From Pseudomonas azotoformans (GTDB lineage: Bacteria; Pseudomonadota; Gammaproteobacteria; Pseudomonadales; Pseudomonadaceae), in the NCBI RefSeq assembly GCF_001579805.1, contig NZ_CP014546.1:2604001-2668000 (forward strand): 64,000 nt of DNA, read 5' to 3'. Below, in pieces: positions 27,023 through 37,267 of this stretch. The number at the start of each line of letters is the position of its first letter. The first letter of the stretch is position 1. A program made the position numbers and the translations under genes. Under the pieces are notes generated by a model. That model did no database searches, was not told the origin of the DNA, and saw only the letters and a list, made by a program, of their open reading frames with translations.

Positions 27023-27036
27023 TGCGCAGGCTCCCA

Positions 27037-28524
27037 TCAGAACTTCCAGATCACGTCGACAAAGGCGCGATGCATGTACGAATCGACCTGGCTGCCATAG
27101 GCGTCACCTGGCTTGAACACACCGGCACGGAAACGCACCAGGGCCGACGGCTCGTCGATCGACTGGCTCAGCGCAGCCGGCAACAGGCCGGTCTTGAAGT
27201 ACTTGGTGACGACCAGGTCCATCTCTTGGCCCAGGTCTTTCTTGCCGTCTTCAAGCGGCAGGGACGTGCTGGACAGGATCGCGCCGGTCACGTCGTCAGT
27301 GTTGTTCTGCACCGCATCGATGCCGTTGCTGCCGACCGGCTTGTTGCCGTCGACACGCCAGAACTTGTGGTAGACGAGGCTTGCGTCATAGTCCTCGCGC
27401 AGCTGCCAGGAACCGAACAGGCTCATGGACTGCATGTTGTTCATCTCGCCGCGGAAGGCTTCGCCGAAGCGGTGCACGCGGGACTGGGTACCGGTCCAGT
27501 TCGAACGGTTGCTCTGCAGGCCGTTCTGCTCGTACTCGGCGCTGGCGCGGGAGTAGGCCGCACCGACTTGCCACTGCGGATCAAGGCGCAGACGCACGCC
27601 GAGGTCGGTGGCCCAGCCGCTCACGTCATCGCTGCGCTTGGCATTGGTCGGGCGGGTGCCGTCGGCGTTCAGGGCATTGACGGTGTCGCGGTCGCCACGC
27701 ATGCCGGTGACGCTGGCCCAGTAGTTGACCGTGTTGGTGTTGCGCCAGTTGTAGGCGTCGCTGTTGGCTTCGATGCCGAGCCAGCTCAGGTCGCCGTTCT
27801 CACGCTTGTCCAACGAATCGGTCGGCACGCCGGGTTCGGGGTAGTCGAGCTTGCCGTTGTCATGGGTGTGATGGCCGCGCAGGCCGATCCACTGGCCGGG
27901 CGTCCACTGGTAGGCGGCGTCGGCGTACAGGTGCTGGCGGTCCTTGTCCTTGGGCGACAGTTCCTTGAGGTCGGTGCGGTATTCGCTGAAGCGTTCGGCA
28001 ACGCCGACATTGGCCTTGAGCAGGGTGGTGTCAAAGGTCCAGTTCAGCGCTTCGATGTTGGTGTCGCGCCATTGGCCGTCGTCGTTGCGCAGGCGTTGGC
28101 GACCCAGCTTGAGGATCTCGCCAGGGTAGGGCGTGAAGCCGCTGTAGCCGACCCAGAACTCACGCATGGCCAAGTAATTTTTCTTGGTCTTGCGGTCGTT
28201 GTTGGTGGTCTGCTGGTTTTCGTCATCGGCCGACTGTTGCAGCGGGTCGGTCTCGATGATGTCGCTGGAGACCACGGCCTGGCCCATGGCGTAGGCGCTC
28301 CACGCGCCGCTTTCGCCGTAGATCCACGGGCGCAGGTCGAGGCCGACGCCGTTGACGTCGCCGCCTTTCTGCGTGCCCAGGTCGCGGTCGTCTTCGGACT
28401 GCGCGGTGGCTTTGACTTCCAGGCCGAAGTTCTTGGCTTCGGTCAGCGCAGCCAGGGTCGGGCACGACCACAGCAGGGCGAAGGTCAGGCCGATACCGGC
28501 CTTGACGAATGGATTGAGCTTCAT
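27037..28524 (-). CDS. algE: Alginate outer-membrane export porin AlgE
   Basis: The outer-membrane beta-barrel through which alginate leaves the cell. The 495-residue protein has a signal peptide ending at TLAA and long amphipathic strands rich in aromatic residues with Arg-rich pore-facing segments ([18 protein letters not shown]), ending in a terminal aromatic residue (WKF) as expected for barrel proteins. Its ATG overlaps the algK stop by 4 bp, indicating translational coupling of the two export parts. Confidence 0.94.
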   Translation of the reverse strand: MKLNPFVKAGIGLTFALLWSCPTLAALTEAKNFGLEVKATAQSEDDRDLGTQKGGDVNGVGLDLRPWIYGESGAWSAYAMGQAVVSSDIIETDPLQQSADDENQQTTNNDRKTKKNYLAMREFWVGYSGFTPYPGEILKLGRQRLRNDDGQWRDTNIEALNWTFDTTLLKANVGVAERFSEYRTDLKELSPKDKDRQHLYADAAYQWTPGQWIGLRGHHTHDNGKLDYPEPGVPTDSLDKRENGDLSWLGIEANSDAYNWRNTNTVNYWASVTGMRGDRDTVNALNADGTRPTNAKRSDDVSGWATDLGVRLRLDPQWQVGAAYSRASAEYEQNGLQSNRSNWTGTQSRVHRFGEAFRGEMNNMQSMSLFGSWQLREDYDASLVYHKFWRVDGNKPVGSNGIDAVQNNTDDVTGAILSSTSLPLEDGKKDLGQEMDLVVTKYFKTGLLPAALSQSIDEPSALVRFRAGVFKPGDAYGSQVDSYMHRAFVDVIWKF

Positions 28525-29915
28525 AGGGATTCCTCGCCGTCGTCTTCTTCATCCAGGGCGTGCAGTTGCAGCGTGCTCTGGGCCAGGGTGCCGCGGGCGG
28601 CCAGTTCCTGTTGCACCAGGCGCTGGCCTTGGGCGCGTTGCTCAGGCGTCAGCGGGGTTTCCAGCTGCGTGGCCAAGTCATTGGCTTCTGGCGTGTCCTG
28701 GGCTTTGGCCAACTGGCTGAAGACATAGGCATTCAATGGGTCGGGCTTGGTGCCCTTGCCTTGGGAAAACAATTGGGCGATGGCGAAATCGGCGCTGTTC
28801 TGGCCGTTGCGCGCAGCGGTCAGCAAATGGTCCAGGGCTTTTTGCGGGTAGACCTTGCCCAGGTAGCCACGGCGATAGATCTGGCCGAGGTAGTAATCGG
28901 CGGCCACTTCCTTGCCTACGGCTTTTTCGAAGTGCGCTTCGGCGGCCTTGGCGTCAGCCGGCACCCACTTGCCTTCGTAGTAGAGCTTGCCCAGCAACAG
29001 TTCGGCACGCGGTTGGTCGGCGGCGCGGCCGTTGTCCAGGTACTTCATCATCTGATCGACGTCACCCAGTTCCGGGAAGTCGTAGAGCAGTTGCGCCAGG
29101 CTGACCCACGAAGCCGGGTAGCCAGGGGCGATTTTTTCCAGCAGGGCCTGGGCGGTTTTTTCGTCCGGCTGGCCGAGGGTGGCGTCGCCGAGTACTCGGG
29201 CAACACTGTCGACGCGTTGTGCAGTGACGGTGCCACGGCTGTAACCGGCTTCCATCTGTTTGAGCAGCTCGGCCTGCTTCTCAGGTTCGGCTTTTTTCTG
29301 GTAGACCGTGGCCAGCTCGACGTAGCAGATATCGGTGGTGTTGAGCGCGGCCTTGCAGATGCGCTCTACGTCATCCAGATGCTGGTCGTAGGTGTCTTGG
29401 GTGCGATACAGCAGGACCTGGGCCAGGCCGGCTTCCGGATAACCGGCTGCCTGCCATTTGCTGATCTGCTGCTGCGCATTCACGTTCGGGAAGCTGTGCG
29501 GGTATTGCAGGTACAGCATCGCCAGCGGAATCAGGGTGTTGCCTTCGCCATTGGCAAAGGCTTTTTTCAGCAGGCCTTCGGCTTCATGGTGTTCGGCTTC
29601 GGTGCTGCCAGGCTTGGCCACCAGCAGGCGACCGAGGCGGGCCTGGGCGCGGGGCGAGGTATCTGCCGCTGCGCGGTAGGTGGCTTCGGCCTGTTTGATT
29701 TGCGCCGGATCGCGGGTGCCTACCTGGATATCAGCCAGGCCCACCTGGGCCTCGCTGTAGCCCAGGTCTGCCAGTTGCTGGTAATTCTGCTGCGCGGTGA
29801 CGGTGTCGCCACGTTTCAAAGCTTCGTTAGCCAAGCGTTGGTCGGGCAGGCCGGCGCAACCGGCGAGGGCGATGGCCAGCGCCAGGGGCACCGGCAGGTT
29901 TCGAAGGGCGCTCAT
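28521..29915 (-). CDS. algK: Alginate export lipoprotein AlgK (TPR/Sel1 repeats)
   Basis: An outer-membrane lipoprotein that helps assemble the export complex with AlgE and binds AlgX. The 464-residue protein has a lipobox LAGC with Cys20, then a solenoid of TPR-like/Sel1-like helical repeats, seen as repeated A-x-G/A-x-L patterns such as [12 protein letters not shown] and [12 protein letters not shown]. It is 2 bp after alg44 and overlaps algE by 4 bp. Confidence 0.94.
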   Translation of the reverse strand: MSALRNLPVPLALAIALAGCAGLPDQRLANEALKRGDTVTAQQNYQQLADLGYSEAQVGLADIQVGTRDPAQIKQAEATYRAAADTSPRAQARLGRLLVAKPGSTEAEHHEAEGLLKKAFANGEGNTLIPLAMLYLQYPHSFPNVNAQQQISKWQAAGYPEAGLAQVLLYRTQDTYDQHLDDVERICKAALNTTDICYVELATVYQKKAEPEKQAELLKQMEAGYSRGTVTAQRVDSVARVLGDATLGQPDEKTAQALLEKIAPGYPASWVSLAQLLYDFPELGDVDQMMKYLDNGRAADQPRAELLLGKLYYEGKWVPADAKAAEAHFEKAVGKEVAADYYLGQIYRRGYLGKVYPQKALDHLLTAARNGQNSADFAIAQLFSQGKGTKPDPLNAYVFSQLAKAQDTPEANDLATQLETPLTPEQRAQGQRLVQQELAARGTLAQSTLQLHALDEEDDGEESL

Positions 29916-29917
29916 GA

Positions 29918-31084
29918 TTAAAGACCCGCAGCCATGGCTTTATCGATCAGCCAGTTCAGCGAGGGGCCACGGTCGCTGGTCACTTCTACCGGGCGACCGG
30001 CGTAGGTGCTGTCCAGCGGTGCGTCAGGCTTGATCTGCACGCGGATGTCGGAGGACAGGTCGGCGCTGTTCAGGCTGGTGCTGCTGACGATGGTGCCGGT
30101 GCGGATCTGTTCTTCATCGGCCACTTGGAAGCTCACCGGCGTGCCTGGGCGAACATCGGCGAACTGGCGATAAGTGAAGCGCGCTTCCACATTGGCCAGG
30201 CTGCCGCGTGGCACCAGTTGGAAGATCACGTCGCCTTTGTTGGCGTACTGACCGTCGGCGACCATTTGCTGGGCTACCACGCAATCACAAGGCGAGGTCA
30301 GGGTGCCGGTCATTTGCTTGCCGAACAGCTCTTCGACCTTGGCCGGTTGCAGTTGGTCTTCATCCAAATGGCCCTTGAGCACGTCGAGCATGCTGGTGCT
30401 GAAAGTGGCGAGCGGCGCGCCTTTGGCGGCGATCCCGTCACCTTTGAGCAGGCTTTGCACCGTACCATCGCGCGGCATGGTCACGTTCATGCCGGGTACG
30501 CTGACCAGGCCGGCCTGGGCGTGGCTGACGAAGTACATGCCGTACACCGATTTGAAGATGAATCCGAAGGCGGCCAGGCCGACGATGAAGATGCCTGCGC
30601 TGAATACCACGGCGCGTAGACGGCCGGCGGCGGTCATGTTGCTGCCGCCGTCCTTGACCTTGCGCGCCTTGGTGAAGTTGTCGCGTTGCAGGGTCGCCAG
30701 CACGTCGCCCATGGTCACGATGTCACCGGACAAGTGCGAGGTGATCAGGTGGCGCAGGGTGGAAATATCCTGGGCGTCGAGGTTCTGGAACTGGCAGCCG
30801 GTACGGCCGCTCTGGCGGTCGTAGGAGCGGATCTGAAGCTCCACGTCCATCGCCAGGCCCAGGTTATCGATCACGAATTGCAGGCGGCCCTTGTGCACTT
30901 CGCCGACGGTCAACGGCTGGGTCGAGGTGAAGGCCAGGCCGCCGGCGGACAGGTCGATCACCCGGGCTTCGGTCGGCGTGCGGTCAGTGTTGAAGAAGCG
31001 CAGCTTGGCCGGGATTTTCACGCGGGCATGTTGGCGCTGGGCTTCGGATTCGTGGACAACATTGGCGTTTACTTGGCTGTTCAT
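29918..31084 (-). CDS. alg44: Alginate co-polymerase Alg44 (PilZ, c-di-GMP receptor)
   Basis: An inner-membrane protein that activates Alg8 when it binds c-di-GMP. The N-terminal PilZ domain keeps the binding motif RxxxR (R17 and R21) and DxSxxG (D44-S46-G49). One membrane segment (about 158-178) follows, then a periplasmic HlyD-like region with paired lipoyl-type halves. The 388-residue size matches the family. The intact PilZ motif means polymerisation should be under c-di-GMP control. Confidence 0.94.
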   Translation of the reverse strand: MNSQVNANVVHESEAQRQHARVKIPAKLRFFNTDRTPTEARVIDLSAGGLAFTSTQPLTVGEVHKGRLQFVIDNLGLAMDVELQIRSYDRQSGRTGCQFQNLDAQDISTLRHLITSHLSGDIVTMGDVLATLQRDNFTKARKVKDGGSNMTAAGRLRAVVFSAGIFIVGLAAFGFIFKSVYGMYFVSHAQAGLVSVPGMNVTMPRDGTVQSLLKGDGIAAKGAPLATFSTSMLDVLKGHLDEDQLQPAKVEELFGKQMTGTLTSPCDCVVAQQMVADGQYANKGDVIFQLVPRGSLANVEARFTYRQFADVRPGTPVSFQVADEEQIRTGTIVSSTSLNSADLSSDIRVQIKPDAPLDSTYAGRPVEVTSDRGPSLNWLIDKAMAAGL

Positions 31085-31120
31085 CAGGGCATTCCTTAAG
31101 TTAATTCAGGCTTGGCAGGG

Positions 31121-32602
31121 TCAGACCATCATCAGCAACACGGCGACGAAAATGCTGCCGGCGGAGAAGGTCATGGTCCGAGACGACCAGGTGTTGAACC
31201 AACGTTGAAAGCTGGCCAAATCGCGGGTCAGTTTGGTGTCCTGGCGGGTCCAGGACTGTTGATCAAGGCGGAAGAACACGTAGATCTTCACCAGTGCGCC
31301 CATGATCTGGTTGTAATAGAGAATCGCCGGGTAAGCCGGACCGATGGTGTGGCCGGAGCACGACAGCAACAGGGTGAGAATCAAGCGGGTAATGCCGATC
31401 CACAGCAGGTACGCGAGGATGAACGCGCCGCCGTACTTGAAGGTGGCGATGATTGCCACGGTCAGGCCGAGCAGGGAGGTCCACATCGACACGCGTTGGT
31501 CGAACAATACCACGCTGGTGAACAGACCCAGGCGGCGTACACCCAGGCCCAAGGCGCGGGAGTTCTGGCGCAGGTTGTTGCCGTACCAGCGGAACATCAG
31601 CTTGCGGCTGGCCTTGATGAAGCTCTTTTCCGGCGGGTGTTCCACGGTATGGATCGCCGCGTCCGGCACGTAGAACGTGTCGTAGCCCAGGCGCATCAGG
31701 CTGAACCAGCTGGACTTGTCATCACCGGTGAGGAACTTGAAGCGGCCCAGGCGCCAGTGTTGCAGCGAGTCGCTTTCCACGTCGGCGATAAAGCCGGGGT
31801 CGGTGACCACGCTGGCACGGAACACCGACATACGACCGGTCATGGTCAGTACGCGCTTGGACAGGGCCATGGAGCACATGTTGATGTGGCGTTGGGCGAA
31901 GCGCAGTTTGTGCCACTCGCTCATGATGTAGCCGCCGCGTACTTCACAGAATTCGTTGGTGGTGAGGCCGCCGACATTGCCGAACAATTGGAACCACGGC
32001 ACGGTCTTGCGTACCACGCCTTCGGCGAGCACGGTGTCGCCGTCGATCACCGCAACGACTGCGCGGTCATCCGGCAGGTGGCGGGAGATGGCGCGGAAAC
32101 CAAAGGCCAGGCCGTCGCGCTTGCCGGTACCGGCGATACGCACGAAGTCGAGCTTCACGTGTTCCGGCGGGTTCATGCGTTCCCACAGGCTTTTCACCAG
32201 CAGCTCATCGGACATTTCCACCAGCGAGCAGACCACGGTGGTCGGGAAGCCGCATTCGATGGCTTCACGGATCACCGAGCTGTAGACCTGCGCGGTGGTC
32301 AGCGCATCGATCCGGAAACTGGTGACCATCAGGAACACGTGGGACGGGTCGGCAGCCTTGCCCAGCTTGCGCACTTTGCGGCGCAGGTGCGGGTAGACCA
32401 CGTACAGGAACAGCATGCCGCGAAAGAAATGCGTAGCACCCATCGAGTAACGCCAGATACCGACGGCGCCAATCAGGAAAATAAAATTCTTCGACTCGGA
32501 GTCGAACGTACTCGCCGGCAGCAGCAGGGCGAGTCCCATCAGCAGGCTGAGGAAGAACAGCCAGCCGGCGGATTGGAGCAATATGTGTTTTAACTTGGAC
32601 AT
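31121..32602 (-). CDS. alg8: Alginate polymerase Alg8 (glycosyltransferase family 2)
   Basis: The inner-membrane glycosyltransferase that polymerises GDP-mannuronate. The 493-residue protein has N-terminal membrane helices (about 12-30 and 38-72), a cytosolic GT2 domain with the DxD motif D187-G-D189 ([10 protein letters not shown]), an acceptor-side motif near [11 protein letters not shown], and several C-terminal membrane helices. The ATG at 32602 ([16 protein letters not shown]) is preferred over the one at 32611, since this start resembles Alg8 of other pseudomonads. Confidence 0.94.
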   Translation of the reverse strand: MSKLKHILLQSAGWLFFLSLLMGLALLLPASTFDSESKNFIFLIGAVGIWRYSMGATHFFRGMLFLYVVYPHLRRKVRKLGKAADPSHVFLMVTSFRIDALTTAQVYSSVIREAIECGFPTTVVCSLVEMSDELLVKSLWERMNPPEHVKLDFVRIAGTGKRDGLAFGFRAISRHLPDDRAVVAVIDGDTVLAEGVVRKTVPWFQLFGNVGGLTTNEFCEVRGGYIMSEWHKLRFAQRHINMCSMALSKRVLTMTGRMSVFRASVVTDPGFIADVESDSLQHWRLGRFKFLTGDDKSSWFSLMRLGYDTFYVPDAAIHTVEHPPEKSFIKASRKLMFRWYGNNLRQNSRALGLGVRRLGLFTSVVLFDQRVSMWTSLLGLTVAIIATFKYGGAFILAYLLWIGITRLILTLLLSCSGHTIGPAYPAILYYNQIMGALVKIYVFFRLDQQSWTRQDTKLTRDLASFQRWFNTWSSRTMTFSAGSIFVAVLLMMV

Positions 32603-32685
32603 AAGCGTCATCCGAAGGTGAAGAAGGCTCCAGGCTGCCAGCGCTGGGGATTAGTACGCTGGCAGCTTGGAACTGGCCGTTGCTG

Positions 32686-34002
32686 TTACCAGCAAATGCC
32701 TTCGGTACGACCGCTCGTGCTGGTGGCCTTGGACATGAAGCCCACCAGGTCGATCACTTGCTTGCCGTGCGGTGCGTTCTGCGCCAGGGCACGGAATTTC
32801 TCATCGCGGTTGCCCAGGATGATCACGTCGGAGTTGTTGATCACGTCGTCGAAGTCCGAGTTGAGCAGGGACGACACGTGCGGGATCTTGCCTTCGATGT
32901 AGTCTTTGTTCGCGCCGTGAACACGGGCGTACTCGACGTTGCTGTCGTAGATGCTCAGGTCATAGCCTTTGCCGATCAGCATTTCGGCCAGCTCTACCAG
33001 CGGGCTTTCGCGCAGGTCATCGGTACCGGCCTTGAAGCTCAGGCCCAGCAGAGCGACTTTGCGCTTGTCGTGGCTGGAGACGATGTCGAAGGCGTTCTGC
33101 ACCTGGGACTCGTTGCTGCGCATCAGCGAGTTGAGCAGCGGCGCTTCCACGTCCAGGGAGCCGGCGCGGTAGGTGAGGGCGCGCACGTCTTTTGGCAGGC
33201 ACGAACCACCGAAGGCGAAGCCTGGGCGCATGTAGTACTGGGACAGGTTGAGGGTCTTGTCCTGGCAAACCACTTCCATCACTTCGCGACCGTCGACGCC
33301 GACGGCCTTGGCGATGTTGCCGATCTCGTTGGCGAAGGTCACCTTGGTGGCGTGCCATACGTTGCAGGTGTACTTGATCATCTCGGCAACGGCGATGTCC
33401 TTGCGGATGATCGGTGCGTCGAGCTCTTCGTACAGCGACTGCAGGACATCGCCGGAGGCTTTGTCGAATTCACCGATGACGGTCATCGGTGGCAGGTCGT
33501 AGTCGGCGATGGCGGTGGATTCACGCAGGAATTCCGGGTTGACCGCGACACCGAAGTCGACGCCGGCTTTTTTGCCCGAGCAGTCTTCGAGGATCGGGAT
33601 CACCACGTTGGCCACGGTGCCTGGCAGCACGGTGCTGCGCACGACCACGGTGTGGCGGGTGGTTTTGTCACGCAGGACCAGGCCGATTTCGCGGCATACC
33701 GCTTCGATGTAATCCAGTTCCAGATCGCCGTTTTTCTTGCTTGGCGTGCCGACGCAGATCATCGACAGGTCGGTGTCGCGGATGGCTTCGGCGAAGTTGG
33801 TAGTACCGCGCAGCCGGCCGTTCTGAATACCCTGGCTCAACAGCTCGCCCAGACCGGGTTCAACGATTGGCGATTTGCCCGCATTGATCAGGTCAATCTT
33901 GTCCTTGGAGATGTCTACGCCCACCACTTCGTGGCCACGGGCAGACAGGCAACCGGCACACACTGCGCCAACGTAACCCAAACCAAATATGCTGATGCGC
34001 AT
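32686..34002 (-). CDS. algD: GDP-mannose 6-dehydrogenase
   Basis: The committed enzyme of alginate synthesis, oxidising GDP-mannose to GDP-mannuronate with two NAD. The 438-residue protein has the Rossmann motif GLGYVGAVCAGCLSARG and the catalytic Cys268 in GFAFGGSCLPKD, in the same position as in P. aeruginosa AlgD. The ATG at 34002 has AGAGG 8 bases upstream; the longer frame to 34026 adds eight residues before the strand that starts the fold. It is the first gene of the 12-gene operon and has a long 5' leader. Confidence 0.95.
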   Translation of the reverse strand: MRISIFGLGYVGAVCAGCLSARGHEVVGVDISKDKIDLINAGKSPIVEPGLGELLSQGIQNGRLRGTTNFAEAIRDTDLSMICVGTPSKKNGDLELDYIEAVCREIGLVLRDKTTRHTVVVRSTVLPGTVANVVIPILEDCSGKKAGVDFGVAVNPEFLRESTAIADYDLPPMTVIGEFDKASGDVLQSLYEELDAPIIRKDIAVAEMIKYTCNVWHATKVTFANEIGNIAKAVGVDGREVMEVVCQDKTLNLSQYYMRPGFAFGGSCLPKDVRALTYRAGSLDVEAPLLNSLMRSNESQVQNAFDIVSSHDKRKVALLGLSFKAGTDDLRESPLVELAEMLIGKGYDLSIYDSNVEYARVHGANKDYIEGKIPHVSSLLNSDFDDVINNSDVIILGNRDEKFRALAQNAPHGKQVIDLVGFMSKATSTSGRTEGICW

Positions 34003-34472
34003 CGCATTTACCTCTGTGTTAATCATGCCAATAATTGGCCGGAGTTCATGTTTGCAAGCGTCACTGATGCCACGAAAGTTGGGCGAATAGACGCCGACTT
34101 ACCGCGTACAGGCATGTTAATTAGTGAGTGACTAACTATTGCACTCAAGTTGTGCGCAACTTGGCCTTGTTATTGGGGCTTGCCCTGAAATGCAGCCGGC
34201 CTTCCTAGGGGAAGGTGCCGACGCCAGTGCCGCAGGGTGCAGATAGAGGCTTAAAGCCTTTATTTATCAGCACCTTGGGTGTCATCACTGACACATTTAG
34301 GTAAGCGCTGCCTTGGCCTATAGGGGATAGCAATTCATCCTTATCGCCGCCCTCAACTCATATCAGTTGATGATATGACCCATGAGTCAAAGTTGATGGG
34401 GCAACTTCGCTACTTCCTTGGGTCGTTATGTAAGTCATCTCTTACAGAAACAGAGAATTTCGTTACCGGTGG
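34003..34472 (-). other. Long untranslated leader of the alginate operon
   Basis: About 465 bases separate the predicted AlgU-type promoter from the algD start. I see no convincing gene here; short frames on both strands lack family motifs and ribosome-binding sites. A long leader is also known for algD in P. aeruginosa, where it is a target for post-transcriptional control. AT-rich stretches near 34300-34400 may hold regulator sites, but I cannot name one. Confidence 0.55.
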
Positions 34473-34499
34473 TATGAGCCGTGCGTTTTGACGAAGTTC
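34473..34499 (-). promoter_or_regulatory. AlgU (sigma-E/sigma-22) promoter of the alginate operon
   Basis: On the minus strand the sequence GAACTT-N16-TCATA matches the extracytoplasmic sigma-E/AlgU consensus GAACTT-N16-TCTGA, with a perfect -35 and correct spacer. It points towards algD and lies at a distance similar to the known algD promoter of P. aeruginosa, which AlgU uses under envelope stress. Confidence 0.7.
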
Positions 34500-34762
34500 C
34501 GGGCCGCTCATCCTGTTTCCGGAAATTTCTTGAAATATTAGGAAAGATGGCACTGGTATTATATTGATAGCACTTGCTATTTGGGCCAGTAGTTGTGGGG
34601 AGTTGGGAGAAGGGGATAGTTTTGTGCCACTAGTGTTTAAAAAAAGTGGTGCCACTACGAAAAAAAACGACGGATGTCGAGTGAAAGAATTGTTAGAGAT
34701 GCGTCAGGATGTTTTTTGACGCCAAAAAAATGGCGATTCGGAAGTTGAAATGCAATCAAAAC

Positions 34763-34866
34763 TGTGGGAGCGGGCTTGCTCGCGAATGCGGTGGATCAGA
34801 GAAGAATCTATCGACTGACACGCCGCATTCGCGAGCAAGTCGAATCGTCGCACCGCCGCTCCCACA
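34763..34866. repeat. Pair of inverted REP elements (BIME/REPIN type)
   Basis: Two copies of the Pseudomonas REP sequence face each other: one starts TGTGGGAGCGGGCTTGCTCG at 34763, the other reads the same on the minus strand and ends at 34866. Both arms include CGCGAATGCGG. The pair could fold into a long hairpin. Such elements are mobilised by RAYT transposases elsewhere in the genome. Confidence 0.85.
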
Positions 34867-34901
34867 TTTGGATCTCATTGCCTTAAGAGGCGGGTTCGGC
34901 T

Positions 34902-35681
34902 TTATTCCGGTGCGTGATCGCGCAGGAACACCAAGTTATCCGGCTTCGACTGCTCCGCATTGAAGCGATAGCCCTGCACGTCGAATTCCTTCAGCTTGGC
35001 CGGGTCGTTGATACGTTCTTCGATCACAAAGCGGCTCATCATGCCCCGGGCTTTCTTGGCGTAGAAGCTGATGATCTTGTACTGGCCGTTCTTCAGGTCC
35101 TTGAACTCGGTGTTGATGATCCGTGCGTTGAGGGCCGTGCGCTTGACCGCCGAGAAGTACTCGTTGGAGGCCAGGTTCAGCAACACGTCATCGCCTTGTC
35201 CGGCCAGTGCTTCGTTGAGCCATTCGCTGATGCGGGTGCCCCAGAAGGCGTACAGGTCCTTGCCACGGGCGTTGGGCAGTTTGGTGCCCATTTCCAGGCG
35301 ATACGGCATCATCAGGTCCAACGGGCGCAGCAGGCCGTAGAGGCCCGAGAGCATGCGCAGGTGGTCCTGGGCGTAGGTGAAGTCGGCATCGCTGAACGTC
35401 TCGGCATTCAGGCCGGTGTACACGTCGCCTTTGAAGGCAAGCAGCGCCTGCTTGGCGTTTTCCTGTGTGAACGCAGGCGTCCAGCTGCCGAAACGCGCGG
35501 CGTTGAGGCCGCCGATCTTGTCGGATACGTGCATCAATTCGCTGATTTGTGCCGGGCTGAACTCGCGCAATTGTTCGATCAGCTCCTGGGAATGGTCCAG
35601 GTACTGCGGCTGGGTAAAGCGCTGGGTCGCAGGCGCGGTCTCGAAATCGAGGGTCTTGGCGGGTGAAATCACCATCAGCAT
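34902..35681 (-). CDS. yaaA: Peroxide stress protein YaaA (DUF328)
   Basis: A cytoplasmic protein of 259 residues in the UPF0246/YaaA family, which lowers free intracellular iron and protects DNA during hydrogen peroxide stress. Family-typical segments are [14 protein letters not shown] at the start, [31 protein letters not shown] in the middle and [15 protein letters not shown] near the C-terminus. It is a single gene with no obvious operon partner. Confidence 0.92.
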   Translation of the reverse strand: MLMVISPAKTLDFETAPATQRFTQPQYLDHSQELIEQLREFSPAQISELMHVSDKIGGLNAARFGSWTPAFTQENAKQALLAFKGDVYTGLNAETFSDADFTYAQDHLRMLSGLYGLLRPLDLMMPYRLEMGTKLPNARGKDLYAFWGTRISEWLNEALAGQGDDVLLNLASNEYFSAVKRTALNARIINTEFKDLKNGQYKIISFYAKKARGMMSRFVIEERINDPAKLKEFDVQGYRFNAEQSKPDNLVFLRDHAPE

Positions 35682-35801
35682 GAAGTCGTCTCCTGTAATC
35701 GTGGGAGGGATTCTAGGGGCTGGGGCGTTTTGACTCCACCTATGATGGCGATAGGCGTGATCCGCTATGATGGCCGGTGACTCTGGAGAGGGAGACCCCG
35801 T

Positions 35802-36926
35802 GTGCGAATAGCACTTTTGTTGTCGGCTTGCCTGCTATGCCTGAATGCCCAGGCAGCGCCCGTGGATGTGGCGAGCCTGGACCGTGGCACCTGGCCTGAA
35901 AAACTCGGCAGCCCGGCGCTGTTCGACGTGGCCTCACGCGCCGAAATCCTCATGTTTGCCCACAGCCTGCTGGCCAGCGAGAACCAGGACGACGCCGCGC
36001 TAAAACAGCGCCTGGGCCTGAAGATCATCAACCTGTCCGCCATCGACGACCTGCGTCGCCAGCTCTGGCAGCGCCTGCTGGAAAATTACACGTTTGCCCA
36101 GCAGAGCTGCGAAGTCGACGCCTCGTTCTGCTATCTGGTAGAGAACATGGACGATCTGCGCGAGCAGGCCGGCAAGTTCGAGGTGAGCGAAGACTCCTTC
36201 TATATAGGCTGGGCCAACCCCAGCCATGTGTTTCATGAGCGTTATTTGGACGAGCTGCTGCGCAAGGCCGCGCTGTTCCCGCAGATCAGCAGCGAAATCG
36301 CACGGTTCGGCGACCATGAGCGCAATGGCGATGAGTTCAACGACCGCCTGTTCCTGCTCACCTTCGACGGCGGCCCCGCGCCCGTCAGCGGCAATACCGA
36401 CTGGCTCACCGACTACCTGCGCAAGCAAAAGATGAACGCCACGTTCTTCGCCCTCGGCAGCAGCCTGCAAACCCGTGTCGAGCGCAGTTCGGTGGCCGAT
36501 GTGCAGGCGTTGTACCAGGGCCAGTGCGTCGGCACCCAGGGCTGGCAATACCGCTCACACAGCCATTGGGTGGACTGGCAGAGTTCCATCACCCGCAGTG
36601 CGTCACTGGCGCAAAACCTGATGCCGGAAAACTACGTGCCGCTGTTCCGTCCGCCCTATGGTCAACGTCGTGCAGACAGCCAGGGCTTCTTTCAAGCCCA
36701 GGGCTTGCAGGTGGCACTGTGGGACATCGATTCCCAGGACGAACCGGGCAAGCTCAAGGCCGATGAATCGGCGCAACGGGTGCTGACCTTGATGCTGCTG
36801 TGGCGCAAAGGCGTGATTGTGTTTCACGACACCCAGGACAAGGCGCGGGTGGCTTTACCCATGCTGTTGCAGGCGACGGCGCAGAGTGGTCTGGGTTGGC
36901 AGGACTGCCGGGAGGCGTTTCGCTGA
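35802..36926 (+). CDS. Secreted polysaccharide-deacetylase-like protein with altered metal motif
   Basis: A 374-residue protein with a signal peptide (about 1-18), an unrecognised N-terminal domain (20-180), and a C-terminal NodB-type deacetylase domain. NodB motif 3 is clear (RPPYG at 284-288), and the His motif is represented by SHSHW. Motif 1, normally TFDDGP, reads TFDGGP at 187-192, so the second Asp, a metal ligand in the family, is Gly. The enzyme may be inactive, use another ligand, or bind sugar only. The GTG start has GGGAGA upstream. Confidence 0.78.
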   Translation: MRIALLLSACLLCLNAQAAPVDVASLDRGTWPEKLGSPALFDVASRAEILMFAHSLLASENQDDAALKQRLGLKIINLSAIDDLRRQLWQRLLENYTFAQQSCEVDASFCYLVENMDDLREQAGKFEVSEDSFYIGWANPSHVFHERYLDELLRKAALFPQISSEIARFGDHERNGDEFNDRLFLLTFDGGPAPVSGNTDWLTDYLRKQKMNATFFALGSSLQTRVERSSVADVQALYQGQCVGTQGWQYRSHSHWVDWQSSITRSASLAQNLMPENYVPLFRPPYGQRRADSQGFFQAQGLQVALWDIDSQDEPGKLKADESAQRVLTLMLLWRKGVIVFHDTQDKARVALPMLLQATAQSGLGWQDCREAFR

Positions 36927-37267
36927 AATGCCCGTTCCTGTTGGGGATGAGGCGTTTTCGGGGTGATTTTGTGCGACATTTCGAAGCAGGCGGACTTCCG
37001 ACTTTAGCGGGGTACGGGGTACTCGGCTAGTGCTATTCGTCATCCTGAAAAATAAACTTCAAAAAAGCGTCAAAGTGCTTTTTTCTGTCACACGTTTTGC
37101 GGTATTACGAAGTCAGATCGCCGAAACCTGCAGCACAGGTGGCGTCTTCCAAGACTCCTCAGGTGGGCACTGCGCTTGACGTCACTTAAGGTGCAGTCGG
37201 TGGTCGAATCGAGGCGCAGCACCGCCCAGGTATTGCGTCGACTGGCTCCCACAAAAGGTGACCGAGT
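36927..37267 (+). other. 341-bp intergenic region with hairpins upstream of the phoH-like gene
   Basis: No gene is apparent. A symmetrical hairpin with A/T tails (AAAAAAGC / GCTTTTTT, 37061-37084) looks like a weak terminator. Beyond it lie a stem CGCC-ACCTG / CAGGT-GGCG at 37112-37137, and ACTGC / GCAGT arms enclosing the palindrome TGACGTCA near 37170-37205. This could be a structured 5' untranslated region of the next gene or an unrecognised small RNA; I cannot match it to a known family. Confidence 0.4.

Noticed and set aside
32680..34131. Long plus-strand open frame (483 codons) opposite algD, and similar long frames opposite algX/algG and algE
   Set aside because: High-GC Pseudomonas genes produce long antisense frames; these show His/Val/Gln-rich nonsense composition and no motifs, while the minus-strand genes are clear.
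34410..34655. Minus-strand open frame of 81 codons upstream of algD
   Set aside because: It spans the AlgU promoter, has no ribosome-binding site or homology, and is AT-rich by chance.
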